64,000 nt of DNA from JAAZKI01 sp012799905. GTDB lineage: Bacteria; Verrucomicrobiota; Lentisphaeria; Oligosphaerales; Oligosphaeraceae. Both the position numbers and the translations under genes were made by a program. Below the pieces are notes generated by a model, which saw nothing but the letters and a program-made list of their open reading frames with translations, had not been told where the DNA came from and did no database searches. Of the stretch, positions 54,655 through 63,672 are shown in pieces (positions within the stretch are counted from its first letter, which is position 1; each line of letters opens with the position of its first letter). The stretch is from assembly GCA_050949415.1 (NCBI GenBank), contig JBMNFR010000002.1, positions 186,001 through 250,000 of the forward strand, in the 5' to 3' direction.

Positions 54655-56961
54655 ATGAACGAGCCACGGCAGTACCTCGCGGCGGGCCTGTCCGTGCTCC
54701 CCGCCGACAGGACCGCGAAACACCCGTCGGTGGCCTCCTGGAAGGAGTTCCAGGGGCGGCTGCCGACGGAGCAGGAGGTGGACTCGTGGTTCCGGGCAAG
54801 CGACGACGCCGTGTGCGTCATCTGCGGAAAGGTCTCGGGCAACCTCGAGTGCATCGACTTCGACAACCACGGAGAGCTGTTCGGGAAATGGGCGGAGGCC
54901 CTGCCGCAGGAGCTCTACGACCACCTTGTCGTCGAGCGGACGCCCTCGGGCGGATTCCACGTCTCGTACCGATGCGCCGACGAGATATGCGGCAACATCA
55001 AGCTGGCGGTCGGGATGCGCGACGGCAAGCGGACCACCCTCATCGAGACGCGGGGCGAAGGAGGACTCATCCTCTGCGCCCCGAGCCAGGGGTATGTCCT
55101 GTGCCGCAACGACTACGCCCACCTGCCGACGCTGACGGCGGACGAGCGCGAGACGCTGCTCAAGGCAGCGTGGGCGCTCAACGAGGTGCGGGAGGACGAG
55201 CCGCAGACCGCCTCAGCGCCGCCGCTGTCATCCGCGTCGTCAGCGGCGCCAGCCGTGACGGGCTTCGCGGTCCGCCCCGGCGACGACTACAACGCAAGGG
55301 GCGACTTCCGAGCCCTGCTCACAAGGCACGGCTGGAGGCATCTGCGGACGATGCAGGACGGCAACGAGCACTGGCAGCGTCCGGGCAAGAAGGGAGACCA
55401 GAACTCCGCGACGTTCAAGGACGGCTCGTTCTACGTGTTCTCGTCCAACGCCGCGCCATTCGAGCCTGAGAGGTCGTACTCGCCCTTCATGGCGTATGCG
55501 CTGCTGGAGCACGGCGGAGACTGCGCGGAGGCGGCATCGGCATTGGCGAAGGAGGGATACGGGACGCCAGCGCAGGACACGTCGGGCATAGACTGGAGCG
55601 GACTTGTGTCGAACGGCAGGGCCGAGCCGCAGCCAACCGCCACCAAGAGCAACGAGCCGCAGCAAAGGGACCCCGGCGAACTGCCGGAGAGGCTTCTGCA
55701 CGTGCCCGGCTTCGTCGACGAGTACGTCGAGTGCGCGATGGCCAGCGCTCCGCGCCCGAACCGCGTCATCTCATTCTGCTCCGCGCTTGCGTTCCTGTCA
55801 TATGCGGCAGGACGGAGAATCATCAGCGACCGCAACACGCTCCCGAACATCTACCTCATCGCCCTGGCAAACTCGGGCGTGGGCAAGGACCATCCGCGCA
55901 AGGTGGCGATGACGCTGGCCGTGGAGACGGGCATCGCGGGCGGCTTCACAGAGGACTTCAAGTCGGGCTCGGGACTGGAGGACGCGCTGTTCCTCAAGCC
56001 CGCCATCCTCTTCCAGCGAGACGAAATCGACACCCTCTTCAAAGTCCTCAAGATGGCGAAGGAGGAGAACTCCGAAACGCTGATGGCGAGGCTCCTGAAC
56101 ATCTACGGCTCGTCCAACGGCAGCATCAAGCTGCGCAACCTCTCGCTGCCGAGGTCCGAGCTGCTCAGGATGAAAAAGGATATGCAGGCAAGCGGCAGGG
56201 AGGACGACGCGGCGCCGCTTGTGCTGAACCCGTACCTCACGGTGTTCGGCACGGCGGTCCCGCAGTTCTTCTTCGAGGCGCTGGACAGGCGGATGCTTGC
56301 GAACGGAATGGTGGCGCGATGCCTCATCCTCGACGCGGGGAAGCGCGGCCACCGCCAGCGCTCCACGTTCATCACCATCCCCGAAAGCCTCAAGGACGCC
56401 GTCAGGACCATCAGGGAGTACCATGGCGACGACACGGGCAACCTGAGCGGCGTGACCAGGCCGAGCATGAGGCTTCTCACGGCGACCGACGGGGCGAACA
56501 TGATGCTGGACGGGATAGACGAGCGCAACGACGCCCTCTACAACGAGAGCGCGGAGCGCAAGGACCTCGTCCCGATGGCGTTCTGGGCGCGCGCCACCGA
56601 GAAGACCATCAAGCTGGCGATGCTTTACGCCATCAGCGCCGACGTGAAGGAGCCCGTCATCACGGAGGAAGGCGTGGCGTGGGCGGACGAGTTCACACGC
56701 TTCCTCACGGAGCAGGCACTCTTCATGGCGCAGCGCTACTCGTATGAAAACCCATTCGACGAGAAGTGCCAGAAGGTCATACGCCAGCTCACCGACGCGC
56801 CCGACGGCCTCGACCACAGCACCCTCCTCAAGCGCTCCCACGAGTCGAAGGAGACGTTCCAGCAGATCATGGACACGCTCCTCGAGTCGGGGACCGTCGC
56901 CATGGAGGTGACGGCAACCGGCGGTCGGGCGAGGAAAACCTACCGCCTCGCCGTGAAATAA
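54655..56961 (+). CDS. Phage primase-polymerase/helicase (Prim-Pol + DUF3987-like)
   Basis: A 768-residue replication protein. An N-terminal bifunctional primase-polymerase domain covers about residues 1-190 ('AAGLSVLPADRTAKHPSVAS', 'LECIDFDNHGELF', 'VVERTPSGGFHVSYR'). A primase-C-like linker follows. The helicase-like ATPase domain has 'ANSGVGKDHPRK' (K411) and 'ILFQRDEIDTLF', and the C-terminus carries a winged helix ('APDGLDHSTLLKRSHESKET'). It would initiate phage DNA synthesis. Intact. Confidence 0.85.
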   Translation: MNEPRQYLAAGLSVLPADRTAKHPSVASWKEFQGRLPTEQEVDSWFRASDDAVCVICGKVSGNLECIDFDNHGELFGKWAEALPQELYDHLVVERTPSGGFHVSYRCADEICGNIKLAVGMRDGKRTTLIETRGEGGLILCAPSQGYVLCRNDYAHLPTLTADERETLLKAAWALNEVREDEPQTASAPPLSSASSAAPAVTGFAVRPGDDYNARGDFRALLTRHGWRHLRTMQDGNEHWQRPGKKGDQNSATFKDGSFYVFSSNAAPFEPERSYSPFMAYALLEHGGDCAEAASALAKEGYGTPAQDTSGIDWSGLVSNGRAEPQPTATKSNEPQQRDPGELPERLLHVPGFVDEYVECAMASAPRPNRVISFCSALAFLSYAAGRRIISDRNTLPNIYLIALANSGVGKDHPRKVAMTLAVETGIAGGFTEDFKSGSGLEDALFLKPAILFQRDEIDTLFKVLKMAKEENSETLMARLLNIYGSSNGSIKLRNLSLPRSELLRMKKDMQASGREDDAAPLVLNPYLTVFGTAVPQFFFEALDRRMLANGMVARCLILDAGKRGHRQRSTFITIPESLKDAVRTIREYHGDDTGNLSGVTRPSMRLLTATDGANMMLDGIDERNDALYNESAERKDLVPMAFWARATEKTIKLAMLYAISADVKEPVITEEGVAWADEFTRFLTEQALFMAQRYSYENPFDEKCQKVIRQLTDAPDGLDHSTLLKRSHESKETFQQIMDTLLESGTVAMEVTATGGRARKTYRLAVK

Positions 56962-56969
56962 GGGACTTC

Positions 56970-57188
56970 TTTCACAGTGAAAAAACACTCTGCCGCCCGG
57001 AAAAACGGCGCAGGGCCTGTGAAGAAAGGGAAGAAACGTGAAAGAAGTCGTGAAAGAAGTTCTGGCCTGATTTGAGGAGGAATATACGTGTGAAACCCCC
57101 TTTTTTCCCTTTTTTCACAATACCCCTCGCGTATTTCGCGCGAAAGGCGCAGAAACGTCTATATGCGTGACCCCATGTGAAAAAAGGG
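56970..57188. promoter_or_regulatory. TTTCAC/GTGAAA box cluster after the primase gene
   Basis: The 255-bp gap contains the 13-bp palindrome TTTCAC-A-GTGAAA (56970-56982). Direct GTGAAAGAAG-type words occur around 57018-57060. A perfect 13-bp inverted pair CCCTTTTTTCACA (57107-57119) and TGTGAAAAAAGGG (57176-57188) flanks 56 bp. This looks like a multi-site operator or replication origin region rather than coding DNA. Confidence 0.55.
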
Positions 57189-57216
57189 AAAGAAGTTTTT
57201 CGAGAGGAGAATGACA

Positions 57217-57417
57217 ATGAGCGACAACATCACCACAACCAACCGCGCGGACGGTCCCGCCGTCCGAATCGACACGAAACCATGCCGCAGTTGCTGCATC
57301 TGCCCGTGCCAGTGCCCGCCGTGCCGACGCTGTCCGTGCCCGCCGCAGCCGTCCTGGCCGCAGTGGCCCGACTGGCCGTGGCGTCAGCCGTGGCAGCCTA
57401 TGCCCGTCTGGTGCTGA
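57217..57417 (+). CDS. Tiny Cys/Pro/Trp-rich protein
   Basis: Sixty-six residues from ATG 57217 (GAGGAG 8 bases upstream; ATG 57211 is too close to it). A polar first third is followed by a highly biased tail with 'CRSCCICPCQCPPCRRCPCP' and then Trp-Pro-Gln repeats ('PSWPQWPDWPWRQPWQ'), ending in Cys. Ten or more Cys residues suggest metal binding or disulfides. Bias could also come from chance in GC-rich DNA, but the ribosome site and clean start argue for a gene. Confidence 0.5.
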   Translation: MSDNITTTNRADGPAVRIDTKPCRSCCICPCQCPPCRRCPCPPQPSWPQWPDWPWRQPWQPMPVWC

Positions 57418-57694
57418 CGCGCACAATCGCGCACAGACGCGACGTGTCGCGCGGTGACTTCGGCGGGTCAACCCGCCCGCAGGACGCAAAACGACGCGGA
57501 ATATCGCGCGAAACGCCCCTTCCTGCCCGAATGTGGCGAGACAGGGGCTACGGGAGGCCGGGAGGCCCCCCGGGGGCGGGTTCTCCCTATAAAACGCTCC
57601 AGGGCAGGCGGCCGGAAGGAGTCCCCTTATAGGGCAGAGTTTCCGCAGACGTCCGCTTTTTTCCAGAAACCAGTTTTTTCCGCAAAGGAGAGAC
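57418..57694. other. Gene-free segment with inverted repeats
   Basis: GC-rich sequence without a credible gene. CCCTATAA (57585-57592) pairs with TTATAGGG (57627-57634). G/C runs (57561-57580) could form a strong stem. It ends at the ribosome site AAAGGAGAG of the next gene. Confidence 0.45.
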
Positions 57695-58996
57695 ATGCAA
57701 ATCACCATGATGAACATCGCGGACATCTGCCCGTATGAGCGGAATCCGCGCCACAACGAGGAGGCGGTGGACGCCGTGGCCCGCTCGATCAAGGAGTTCG
57801 GCTTCCGCAACCCCGTCATCCTCGACAAGGACCATGTAATCGTCGCGGGCCACACCCGCGTCCTCGCCGCCAAGTCGCTCGGGCTGGCGGATGTCCCCTG
57901 CGTCATAGCCGAGGACCTGACGCCCGAGCAGGCGAGGGCCTTCCGCATCGCGGACAACAAGACCGCCGAAATCGCCGAATGGGACTACGAGATGCTGCCC
58001 ATCGAGCTGAAGGAGCTCCAGGGCGGAGGCTTCGATATGAGCCTGCTTGGCTTCATCAAGAACGACGCGGGCGGGAAGATGGAGTGCTACGGGGAGGAGG
58101 TGTTCCCGACGCTGCGGAGCCAGATTCTCCCGGCGGTCGCGCAGCGCGAGTGCTTCAGCATCACGCCCTGCGACGCCAACGGGACAAGAAAGGACCGCCC
58201 GGACGGCGGATTGTACGTGACGTCGGCCGACGCCTCGAAGACCCTCACCCACGGCAACCCGAACACGGAGACCGTGGTGGTGGAGCCGCCAGCCATCGCG
58301 CTCGACGGCGACAAGATGGGCAAGGCGGAGCGCGCGGGAGGCAGCGGCCTCGGCGTGAACGGCGACGACGTGATGTACACCCAGACCGCCAAGGACGTCC
58401 ACGGCGTGGCATACGCCGGGAGGCAGGTCGGCTGCGACCTCTACAACGGGAAGGAGACGGGCGACGTCTCCGCGACCGTGATGCGCGGCTCCTGCACGGG
58501 CGGCGACAGCATCGGCCCGAGCGTCATCAAGGTGGACACTGTGGTGGACATGATGGGCGGCAAGAGCGGATGCCACGTCTCGAAGGAGGACGTCAGCCCG
58601 ACATTGGCGACAACCCACGGCGAGAGCCACGCGGTGTCCTACGGCACGTCCTTCGACGTCAACTACGGATGCCCGGTGGAGAGGGAGCTGGCGCACACCC
58701 AGACCAACGGGACCTGCCCAGGACACCATTCGGGCGTCATGAAGGAGGAGAATCCCGGCTGGAGGGCGACCGTGAGGCGGCTTCTGCCGGTCGAGACGGA
58801 GAGGCTGATGGGCTTCCCGGACGGATGGACGCAGATTCCCTGGAAGGGGAGGAAGGCGGAGGACTGCCCGGACGCGCCGCGGTACAAGGCCTGCGGAAAC
58901 AGCATGTGCGTGAACGTGATGCGGTGGATTGGCCTCCGCATCGACGAGGAGGAGAGGAGGATTCGGGATGGGCGAGGAGAAGGACAAGGCTCTTGA
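57695..58996 (+). CDS. ParB-domain protein fused to a C5-methyltransferase-like C-terminal region
   Basis: A 433-residue protein. The N-terminal ParB/Srx nuclease-like domain (1-110) has 'YERNPRHNEEAVDAVARSIK', 'GFRNPVILDKDHVIVAGHTR' and 'ADNKTAEIAEWD'. The rest resembles target-recognition and C-terminal parts of phage cytosine methyltransferases ('AGGSGLGVNGDDVMYTQTAK', 'RRLLPVETERLMGFPDGWT', 'RYKACGNSMCVNVMRWI', which are motif IX/X-like). I find no motif I FxGxG, PCQ or ENV, so the catalytic half seems to be missing. Possible roles are DNA binding, or activity with another subunit. Confidence 0.7.
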   Translation: MQITMMNIADICPYERNPRHNEEAVDAVARSIKEFGFRNPVILDKDHVIVAGHTRVLAAKSLGLADVPCVIAEDLTPEQARAFRIADNKTAEIAEWDYEMLPIELKELQGGGFDMSLLGFIKNDAGGKMECYGEEVFPTLRSQILPAVAQRECFSITPCDANGTRKDRPDGGLYVTSADASKTLTHGNPNTETVVVEPPAIALDGDKMGKAERAGGSGLGVNGDDVMYTQTAKDVHGVAYAGRQVGCDLYNGKETGDVSATVMRGSCTGGDSIGPSVIKVDTVVDMMGGKSGCHVSKEDVSPTLATTHGESHAVSYGTSFDVNYGCPVERELAHTQTNGTCPGHHSGVMKEENPGWRATVRRLLPVETERLMGFPDGWTQIPWKGRKAEDCPDAPRYKACGNSMCVNVMRWIGLRIDEEERRIRDGRGEGQGS

Positions 58997-59177
58997 GGAC
59001 GCCATAAGGAGGAGCGCAGGCGGCCCGAAGTCCGCGCAGGTGGACGGGCAGCGCGTGGAGCAGCACCCGCTCTCCGACCTCGTGCAGGCTGACCGCTACC
59101 TGGCCTCGAAGAGGGCCGCAAGGGGGCGCTACGGCGGCCTGCGCTTCACGAGGATGAGCCATTCGGGGGCGCAGTGA
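58968..59177 (+). CDS. Phage head-tail joining protein (gpW-like)
   Basis: Sixty-nine residues: an acidic/basic N-terminus, then 'EQHPLSDLVQADRYLASKRA' and 'YGGLRFTRM'. This pattern and its location directly before the portal gene match the small head-tail joining/gpW-like proteins. Overlaps the preceding gene by 29 bp and the portal start by ATGA. Confidence 0.65.
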   Translation: MGEEKDKALEDAIRRSAGGPKSAQVDGQRVEQHPLSDLVQADRYLASKRAARGRYGGLRFTRMSHSGAQ

Positions 59178-60094
59178 TGTTCGAGAGAATCAAATCAATA
59201 TTCGCGCCGAGGGCGCGGACCGTGTTCAAGGCCGTGAAGGCGCGGTTCGACTCGGCGCAGACGACGAAGGACAACGCAAGGCACTGGTCGGCGGCGGACG
59301 CCCTCTCGGCGGACGGCGAGGCCAGCCCGGAGGTGCGCCGCACCCTGCGGATGCGGAGCCGCTACGAGATAGCCAACAACTCATACGCCAGGGGGCTTGT
59401 CCAGATGCTGGCGAACGACACGATAGGCACGGGGCCGCGCCTCCAGATGCTGACGGACGACGAGGCCTTCAACGACGAGGCGGAGGCCGCCTTCGCGAAA
59501 TGGTCGGAGGCGGTGATGCTGCCGCAGAAGCTGCGGACGATGCGGATGGCGCGGTGCCAGGACGGCGAGGCCTTCGCGGTGCTTGACACCAACCCCGGAA
59601 TCCGCCACCCCGTGAAACTGGGGCTGACCCTGATAGAGGCCGACCGCGTGAGCGGGGAGCCGAGGTGGATGGAGGCCGACGGCGAGCGGACCCTGCTTGA
59701 CCACAGAAGCCGTGACTGCCAGGAAAAAATCTTCGACACCCTCAAGAACGCCACGGAAAATGGTCGGTTGCGAGTATCGGGGGATGCCAGCCAGGAAGGG
59801 CGCGTGTTCATCGCCTTCCTGGCCGTGACGCTGGGCAAGATGGTTGAAAACGCGCTGAGAAAAGCCGATCTGCTCGGCGTCATGACGGTCAACAAGGCGC
59901 TGGACCTGGCCAGGAAGTTCAAGGTCGTCCAGTTCGCCGATGCCGCGAAGGTAAACCTGGAGGTGCCGCTGAAGACCAGGGAGCTATTCGAGGCCATTGC
60001 CCCCGGACTGCTGCTGGAACATGGAGTCGAGCCCGGGGAGGTCGGCAGGAAAGTTCGCCGGCCGCCGAAAAATGTAGTTACCACAAAGAGATGA
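59174..60094 (+). pseudogene. Phage portal protein, truncated and fused to an IS4/IS1634-type transposase tail
   Basis: Residues 1 to about 175 are a lambda-type portal N-terminus ('RRTLRMRSRYEIANNSYARG', 'TGPRLQMLTDDEAFNDEAEA', 'LIEADRVSGEPRWM'). From about 'LDHRSRDCQEKIFDTLKNAT' the frame continues into the C-terminal end of a DDE transposase ('GRVFIAFLAVTLGKMVENAL', 'ALDLARKFKVVQFADAAK'). Portals are usually about 500 residues, so this phage cannot package DNA with it. The in-frame fusion makes a 306-residue chimera. Confidence 0.75.
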
Positions 60095-60104
60095 AAAGTT
60101 CAGG

Positions 60105-60188
60105 ATGGTCAGCGCCATGCTTGACCGCCTCCTGCATCACTGCGACACCGTGCTCCTGGAGGGGCCGAGCTTCCGCACCGAACGCTGA
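60105..60188 (+). pseudogene. C-terminal remnant of an IstB-type ATPase
   Basis: Twenty-seven residues, 'MVSAMLDRLLHHCDTVLLEG' and on to a stop, match the usual IstB C-terminus. Everything before is missing. The next 305 bp (60189-60493) hold no gene I can support, only mixed debris. Confidence 0.6.
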
Positions 60189-60493
60189 ACCCGCCGCCGT
60201 CGGCGGCAGAAAAGGAAAAGACCATGCTTCAGCCGGTCGGAGCCTTCCGGCCCGCTGCACCAGCCTCTTGAACGGAACATCCAGCCTCAACATGATCAGA
60301 GGACGGGTTCCTGGTCAATGCCGGATGCAGTCAGCCGGAAGTCACCTCCGACCGGCTTTTCCTCTTACATCGCCAAACGCGCAACCCGTCCGCCTCCACG
60401 GTCGCAGGACGCGAGGACGCACGCCAGCATGGCCTTACCCGGCCATCTTATCTGGCAAGAACTCGGCCACTTTTTCTGGCAGGTAACATTCTC

Positions 60494-61048
60494 ATGGGCC
60501 ACACCCGCTGGCGCACCCGGGGCAACGAGTTCAACAACCGCAACAACCATCCCATCCGGGCCGGGATCGTCATCGGCACTCACAACGGCACCATCTACAA
60601 CGCCGATTATCTGTTCCGCCGTCTCGGGCTGCCGCGCTATGCCGAGGTGGACAGCGAGCTGATCTTCCGCCTGGCCGACCGCTTCGCGCCCGAAGGCCCC
60701 ATCGATCAGGAGGGGCTGAAAAAAGCGCTCGCCCTCTGTCGCGGCCAGATGAGTGCCGTGCTGACCTCACGCCTCGACCCCGGCACCATCACCGTGCTCA
60801 AGGGTAACAAGCCGCTCTGCCTGCGCATCCACCGCCAGCACCGGGTGGTGCTCTACGCCTCGGACGACGCCTTTATTGACTTTGCCGTGGTCAACGAGAA
60901 GGGCTGGCGCGAGCTGGAGGTTCCGCCCATGACCATGCTCACCATCCGCCACGAGGATGTGCGGGCTATCGAAAACAGCGAATTCCGCTTCATACCCCAG
61001 GAGCGCAAAGGGACACTGCGGTACTGTCAAATTTCCATGAAAACATGA
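60494..61048 (+). pseudogene. Class II glutamine amidotransferase, N-terminally truncated
   Basis: About 170 residues with the glutaminase-domain motifs 'GHTRWRTRGNEFNNRNNHPI', 'VIGTHNGTIYNADYLF' and 'EVDSELIFRL' (GlmS/PurF-like). The N-terminal nucleophile Cys and first strand are absent. The last residues ('GTLRYCQISMKT') come from the flanking IS, so the C-terminus is altered too. It lies upstream of a cyclotransferase gene with an IS between. Together they recall amidoligase gene clusters, where both activities occur. Confidence 0.7.
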
Positions 61049-61308
61049 AAACTGAGGCAACTCAGTGCATTGCTCTTTGAAAAACTGAAAAATATCACTC
61101 ATTGTGAGGCGTCTGGACCGAAGCCCTCGCCCCGCTTCCGGCTCGGAACGTTCTTCAATTTGGTTTGCCGTCTCCTTTGTCAAGGAACTTTCGCGGCATA
61201 AGCTTGCCTTGCTTCGCGCGGCAAGTTATTCCACGGTTTCCTTGACGTCGTCGTCGACAAACATTGAAGATGGTTACGTTCCAGCCGTTGCGGTTCTCAG
61301 GCTTCTCA
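61049..61308. other. Left flank of the IS6-like element
   Basis: Non-coding. It contains the left terminal-repeat candidate AACTGAAAAATATC at 61083-61096 and IS leader sequence; nothing else recognised. Confidence 0.5.
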
Positions 61309-62883
61309 TCACGCGGCAGCCAGAGCCAGCAGAATTTTCCACTGCTCCGGGTAGAGCTTGGCTCTGGCCAGTTCCGGCAGGGGCACGGGAACCTCGCCGC
61401 CGATGGCTGAGTGAGGCCTGAGGTGGTTGTAATAGGCGACGAACAGCGTCGTGAGTGCGCAGGCTCCATCGAAGCTCTTGAAGCCGGCCCTTGGCCTGGT
61501 GTGGAACTTGTATGTTCGGTTCAAGCGTTCAATGAGCTGCTTGAACGCCCTGTACTCCGCCGAGGTCTCGTCGAGGTTTTCCAGCCCGACGACGGTTATG
61601 GAGTTTATGGCCTTGCTGCCCACTTCCCGCCCCGCCTCGTAGGCTGCCTGGTTGTAGAAGAGCGTGGCGTTGTCATAGGACGCGAGGCCGTCCCTGACCA
61701 AGGTGCGCGTAGGCGCAGTGGCACTCGGCGGCCCGTAGGTGTTGTAGAGCGTGGCAATGGCCGGCTGCGCCCCGCGCGTCTGGGAGAGGTTGTAGCCGCA
61801 GATGGCCCTTCTCTTTTCCTCCACGACCAGCCAGGTGTAGCACCATTGGCCGTTGACCAGAATGTAGGTCTCGTCGGCCGCCGCGACCCCTTCCGGCACG
61901 GGCATGTGCCTGTCCACCCACGGCGCCAGCAGTTCCGCCGCGGAGTTGACGTAGTTGATCACCGTCTGGTGCGAGATGCGGATGCCGAAGAGTCCGGCCA
62001 GCATGTCGCGCGTCGGCCGGGAGCTCAGGCCGCCGTTGATGAAAAGGCTGAGCACCAGGGACAGGGTCTGCGTGGAATGGTGGATGCGCGAGAGGTCGAC
62101 ATTGGAGCTGCCTTGAGGACGTCGGCAAGCCAGGTCCTCGGGCTTGAGGTGAAACTCCCGGAACTGATAGCGCAGCTTGTAGTTGGGATCGTATATATTC
62201 CTTTTCCTGGCTTCGTGCTCCTCCGGCGTCAGCTGCGCCAGTCGGCTCAGGTAATGCCGGCACTGGTCATTGCCGCACTTGTAGATGCTTTCCGTCTCGG
62301 ACTTCTTCCACGGGTAAAGCGCGCGCGAACAACTTGGACACCAGTATTTGACCTTGCTCTTCCGGCGAGTCGGCGCAATCTGCCCTAGCTTGCAGCAGAC
62401 TTTGCAGCGGTACTGGCTGGCGAGACGTCCGTCGTTCACATAAAGATAAGCGGCCGGGGCTCCGCAGCGCTCGCACTGGCAAGTTTCCGGCACGCGCACG
62501 CCACTGCGGGAACGCACGGGCTGAAGCTCCTTGCCGTGAACCTGGGCATAATCAGCCAGCAGGCGACGATAGTCGAGGCTTTTCGGCGGACGGGTCGGCG
62601 GCGGCTCCTTAGTCAGGGGAGGCGTCAGGTCAACCCGGAAAACGCGGAAGTTCTTGCTTGGCTTCTCCGCCTTGAAGGAATATTCGCTGCGCTGGCCAGA
62701 GAGAATCTCGTTGAGAATGACCATCAACGACGTAAACATGTTGTAAGTGAGCTGGCGGCAAATCCAACGGGCGAGTCTTGGCAATGATGTGGTCACGTGG
62801 AGCTCCTTTGTTTATTTGGTGTAACATAACAAAGCCTCCACGTGACCCTTTTTCAAGTCAAAGTGCAAGGATATTTTTCAGTT
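61083..62883 (-). mobile_element. IS6-like insertion sequence with zinc-ribbon transposase
   Basis: Bounded by a 14-bp perfect inverted repeat AACTGAAAAATATC (61083-61096) and GATATTTTTCAGTT (62870-62883). Length is about 1.8 kb with one transposase gene. No target duplication is evident at the edges. It lies between the amidotransferase fragment and the second cyclotransferase copy. Confidence 0.7.
61309..62796 (-). CDS. IS6-like DDE transposase with N-terminal zinc ribbons
   Basis: A 495-residue transposase. Zinc-ribbon pairs lie at the N-terminus ('CQCERCGAP', 'YWCPSCSRA', 'YKCGNDQCRHY'). An HTH ('AGLFGIRISHQTVINYVNS') precedes the DDE core: D in 'VAAADETYI', D in 'LVRDGLASYDN' and E in 'QLIERLNRTYKFHTRPRAGF'. 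The last motif is typical of IS6-type enzymes. The frame is intact, so the element may still be active. Confidence 0.85.
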   Translation of the reverse strand: MTTSLPRLARWICRQLTYNMFTSLMVILNEILSGQRSEYSFKAEKPSKNFRVFRVDLTPPLTKEPPPTRPPKSLDYRRLLADYAQVHGKELQPVRSRSGVRVPETCQCERCGAPAAYLYVNDGRLASQYRCKVCCKLGQIAPTRRKSKVKYWCPSCSRALYPWKKSETESIYKCGNDQCRHYLSRLAQLTPEEHEARKRNIYDPNYKLRYQFREFHLKPEDLACRRPQGSSNVDLSRIHHSTQTLSLVLSLFINGGLSSRPTRDMLAGLFGIRISHQTVINYVNSAAELLAPWVDRHMPVPEGVAAADETYILVNGQWCYTWLVVEEKRRAICGYNLSQTRGAQPAIATLYNTYGPPSATAPTRTLVRDGLASYDNATLFYNQAAYEAGREVGSKAINSITVVGLENLDETSAEYRAFKQLIERLNRTYKFHTRPRAGFKSFDGACALTTLFVAYYNHLRPHSAIGGEVPVPLPELARAKLYPEQWKILLALAAA

Positions 62884-62995
62884 AAACTGTAGGATAAAGA
62901 AAGAAATAGACTTAAACAACTAAAAGCAAGTAAGTTAAGAATACTGCAAGAGCATTATTTTTGACAAAACGGACACTGCCCGAAGGAGTGAATGC
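62797..62995. other. Right IS flank and leader of cyclotransferase copy 2
   Basis: After the IS end at 62883 comes an AT-rich 110-bp leader with TTGACA at about 62966 but no convincing -10. AAGGAG precedes the ATG at 62996. This leader is absent from copy 1. Confidence 0.5.
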
Positions 62996-63553
62996 ATGAA
63001 CATTGGAGACACCGCGAAGCTGAACACAAACCCGGAAGACAGACCCGAGACCATCCTCCGGCTCTTCGTCTACGGCACCCTGAAACGGGGCTACTGGAAC
63101 CATCAACGCTTCTGCGCCCAGGCCCGCAGCATCGAACCGGCCGTGGTCTGGGGCAGGCTCTACCACCTCCACGCCGGGTTCCCGGCCCTGGAAGTGCCGG
63201 AAGGTCTTATCCTGACCCGGGGCACCGACGATCCGCTGGTCGATGCCCGCAGGCAACAGGAGATCGTCACGACACGCTTCGGCTGCCCGACCGGCGACTG
63301 GGATCTGATCCATGGGGAACTGGTTACCTTCACCGACCCGCAACGCGACCTGCCGCCCATCGACCGGCTGGAAGGATTTCGGCCCGGTGGGCACAGCATG
63401 TACCAGCGGGTGATGGTGGTTGCAGCCAGGGGCTCAATCGCCTGTGCTGTATGGACTTACACCATGCATGCGCCTCAGAACGGCGAACGTATCACCAACG
63501 ACAATCAGGCCGTTTTTTGGAAAAGTCGTCTCTATTCGGCACAAAACGCTTGA
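62996..63553 (+). CDS. Gamma-glutamylcyclotransferase-like protein, copy 2 (native N-terminus)
   Basis: A 185-residue protein identical to copy 1 from 'TILRLFVYGTLKRG' onward except for a few substitutions (for example E for K before 'GFRPGGHSM'). Its N-terminus 'MNIGDTAKLNTNPEDRPE' has a proper ribosome site (AAGGAG) and is likely the original. AIG2/GGCT fold with 'YGTLKRG' substrate loop. Same downstream neighbours as copy 1. Confidence 0.85.
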   Translation: MNIGDTAKLNTNPEDRPETILRLFVYGTLKRGYWNHQRFCAQARSIEPAVVWGRLYHLHAGFPALEVPEGLILTRGTDDPLVDARRQQEIVTTRFGCPTGDWDLIHGELVTFTDPQRDLPPIDRLEGFRPGGHSMYQRVMVVAARGSIACAVWTYTMHAPQNGERITNDNQAVFWKSRLYSAQNA

Positions 63554-63672
63554 TTTTGGCAATCCATCAATGTAGTTTATGGAGGTTAATTTGCGGCACT
63601 GTGTCCGGATTTCGGGTTTCCCGGAGACCTTCGGGCTTTTACCGAAAACATGATGAACGAAGGACGAAGGCT

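Noticed and set aside
57177..57632. 151-codon frame overlapping the Cys/Trp-rich micro-protein
   Set aside because: Its start has no ribosome site, and its Ala/Arg-rich content is typical of an out-of-frame shadow in GC-rich DNA.
60091..60486. 131-codon frame in the IstB remnant region
   Set aside because: Out of frame with the recognisable IstB tail; Ser/Arg-rich with no motif.
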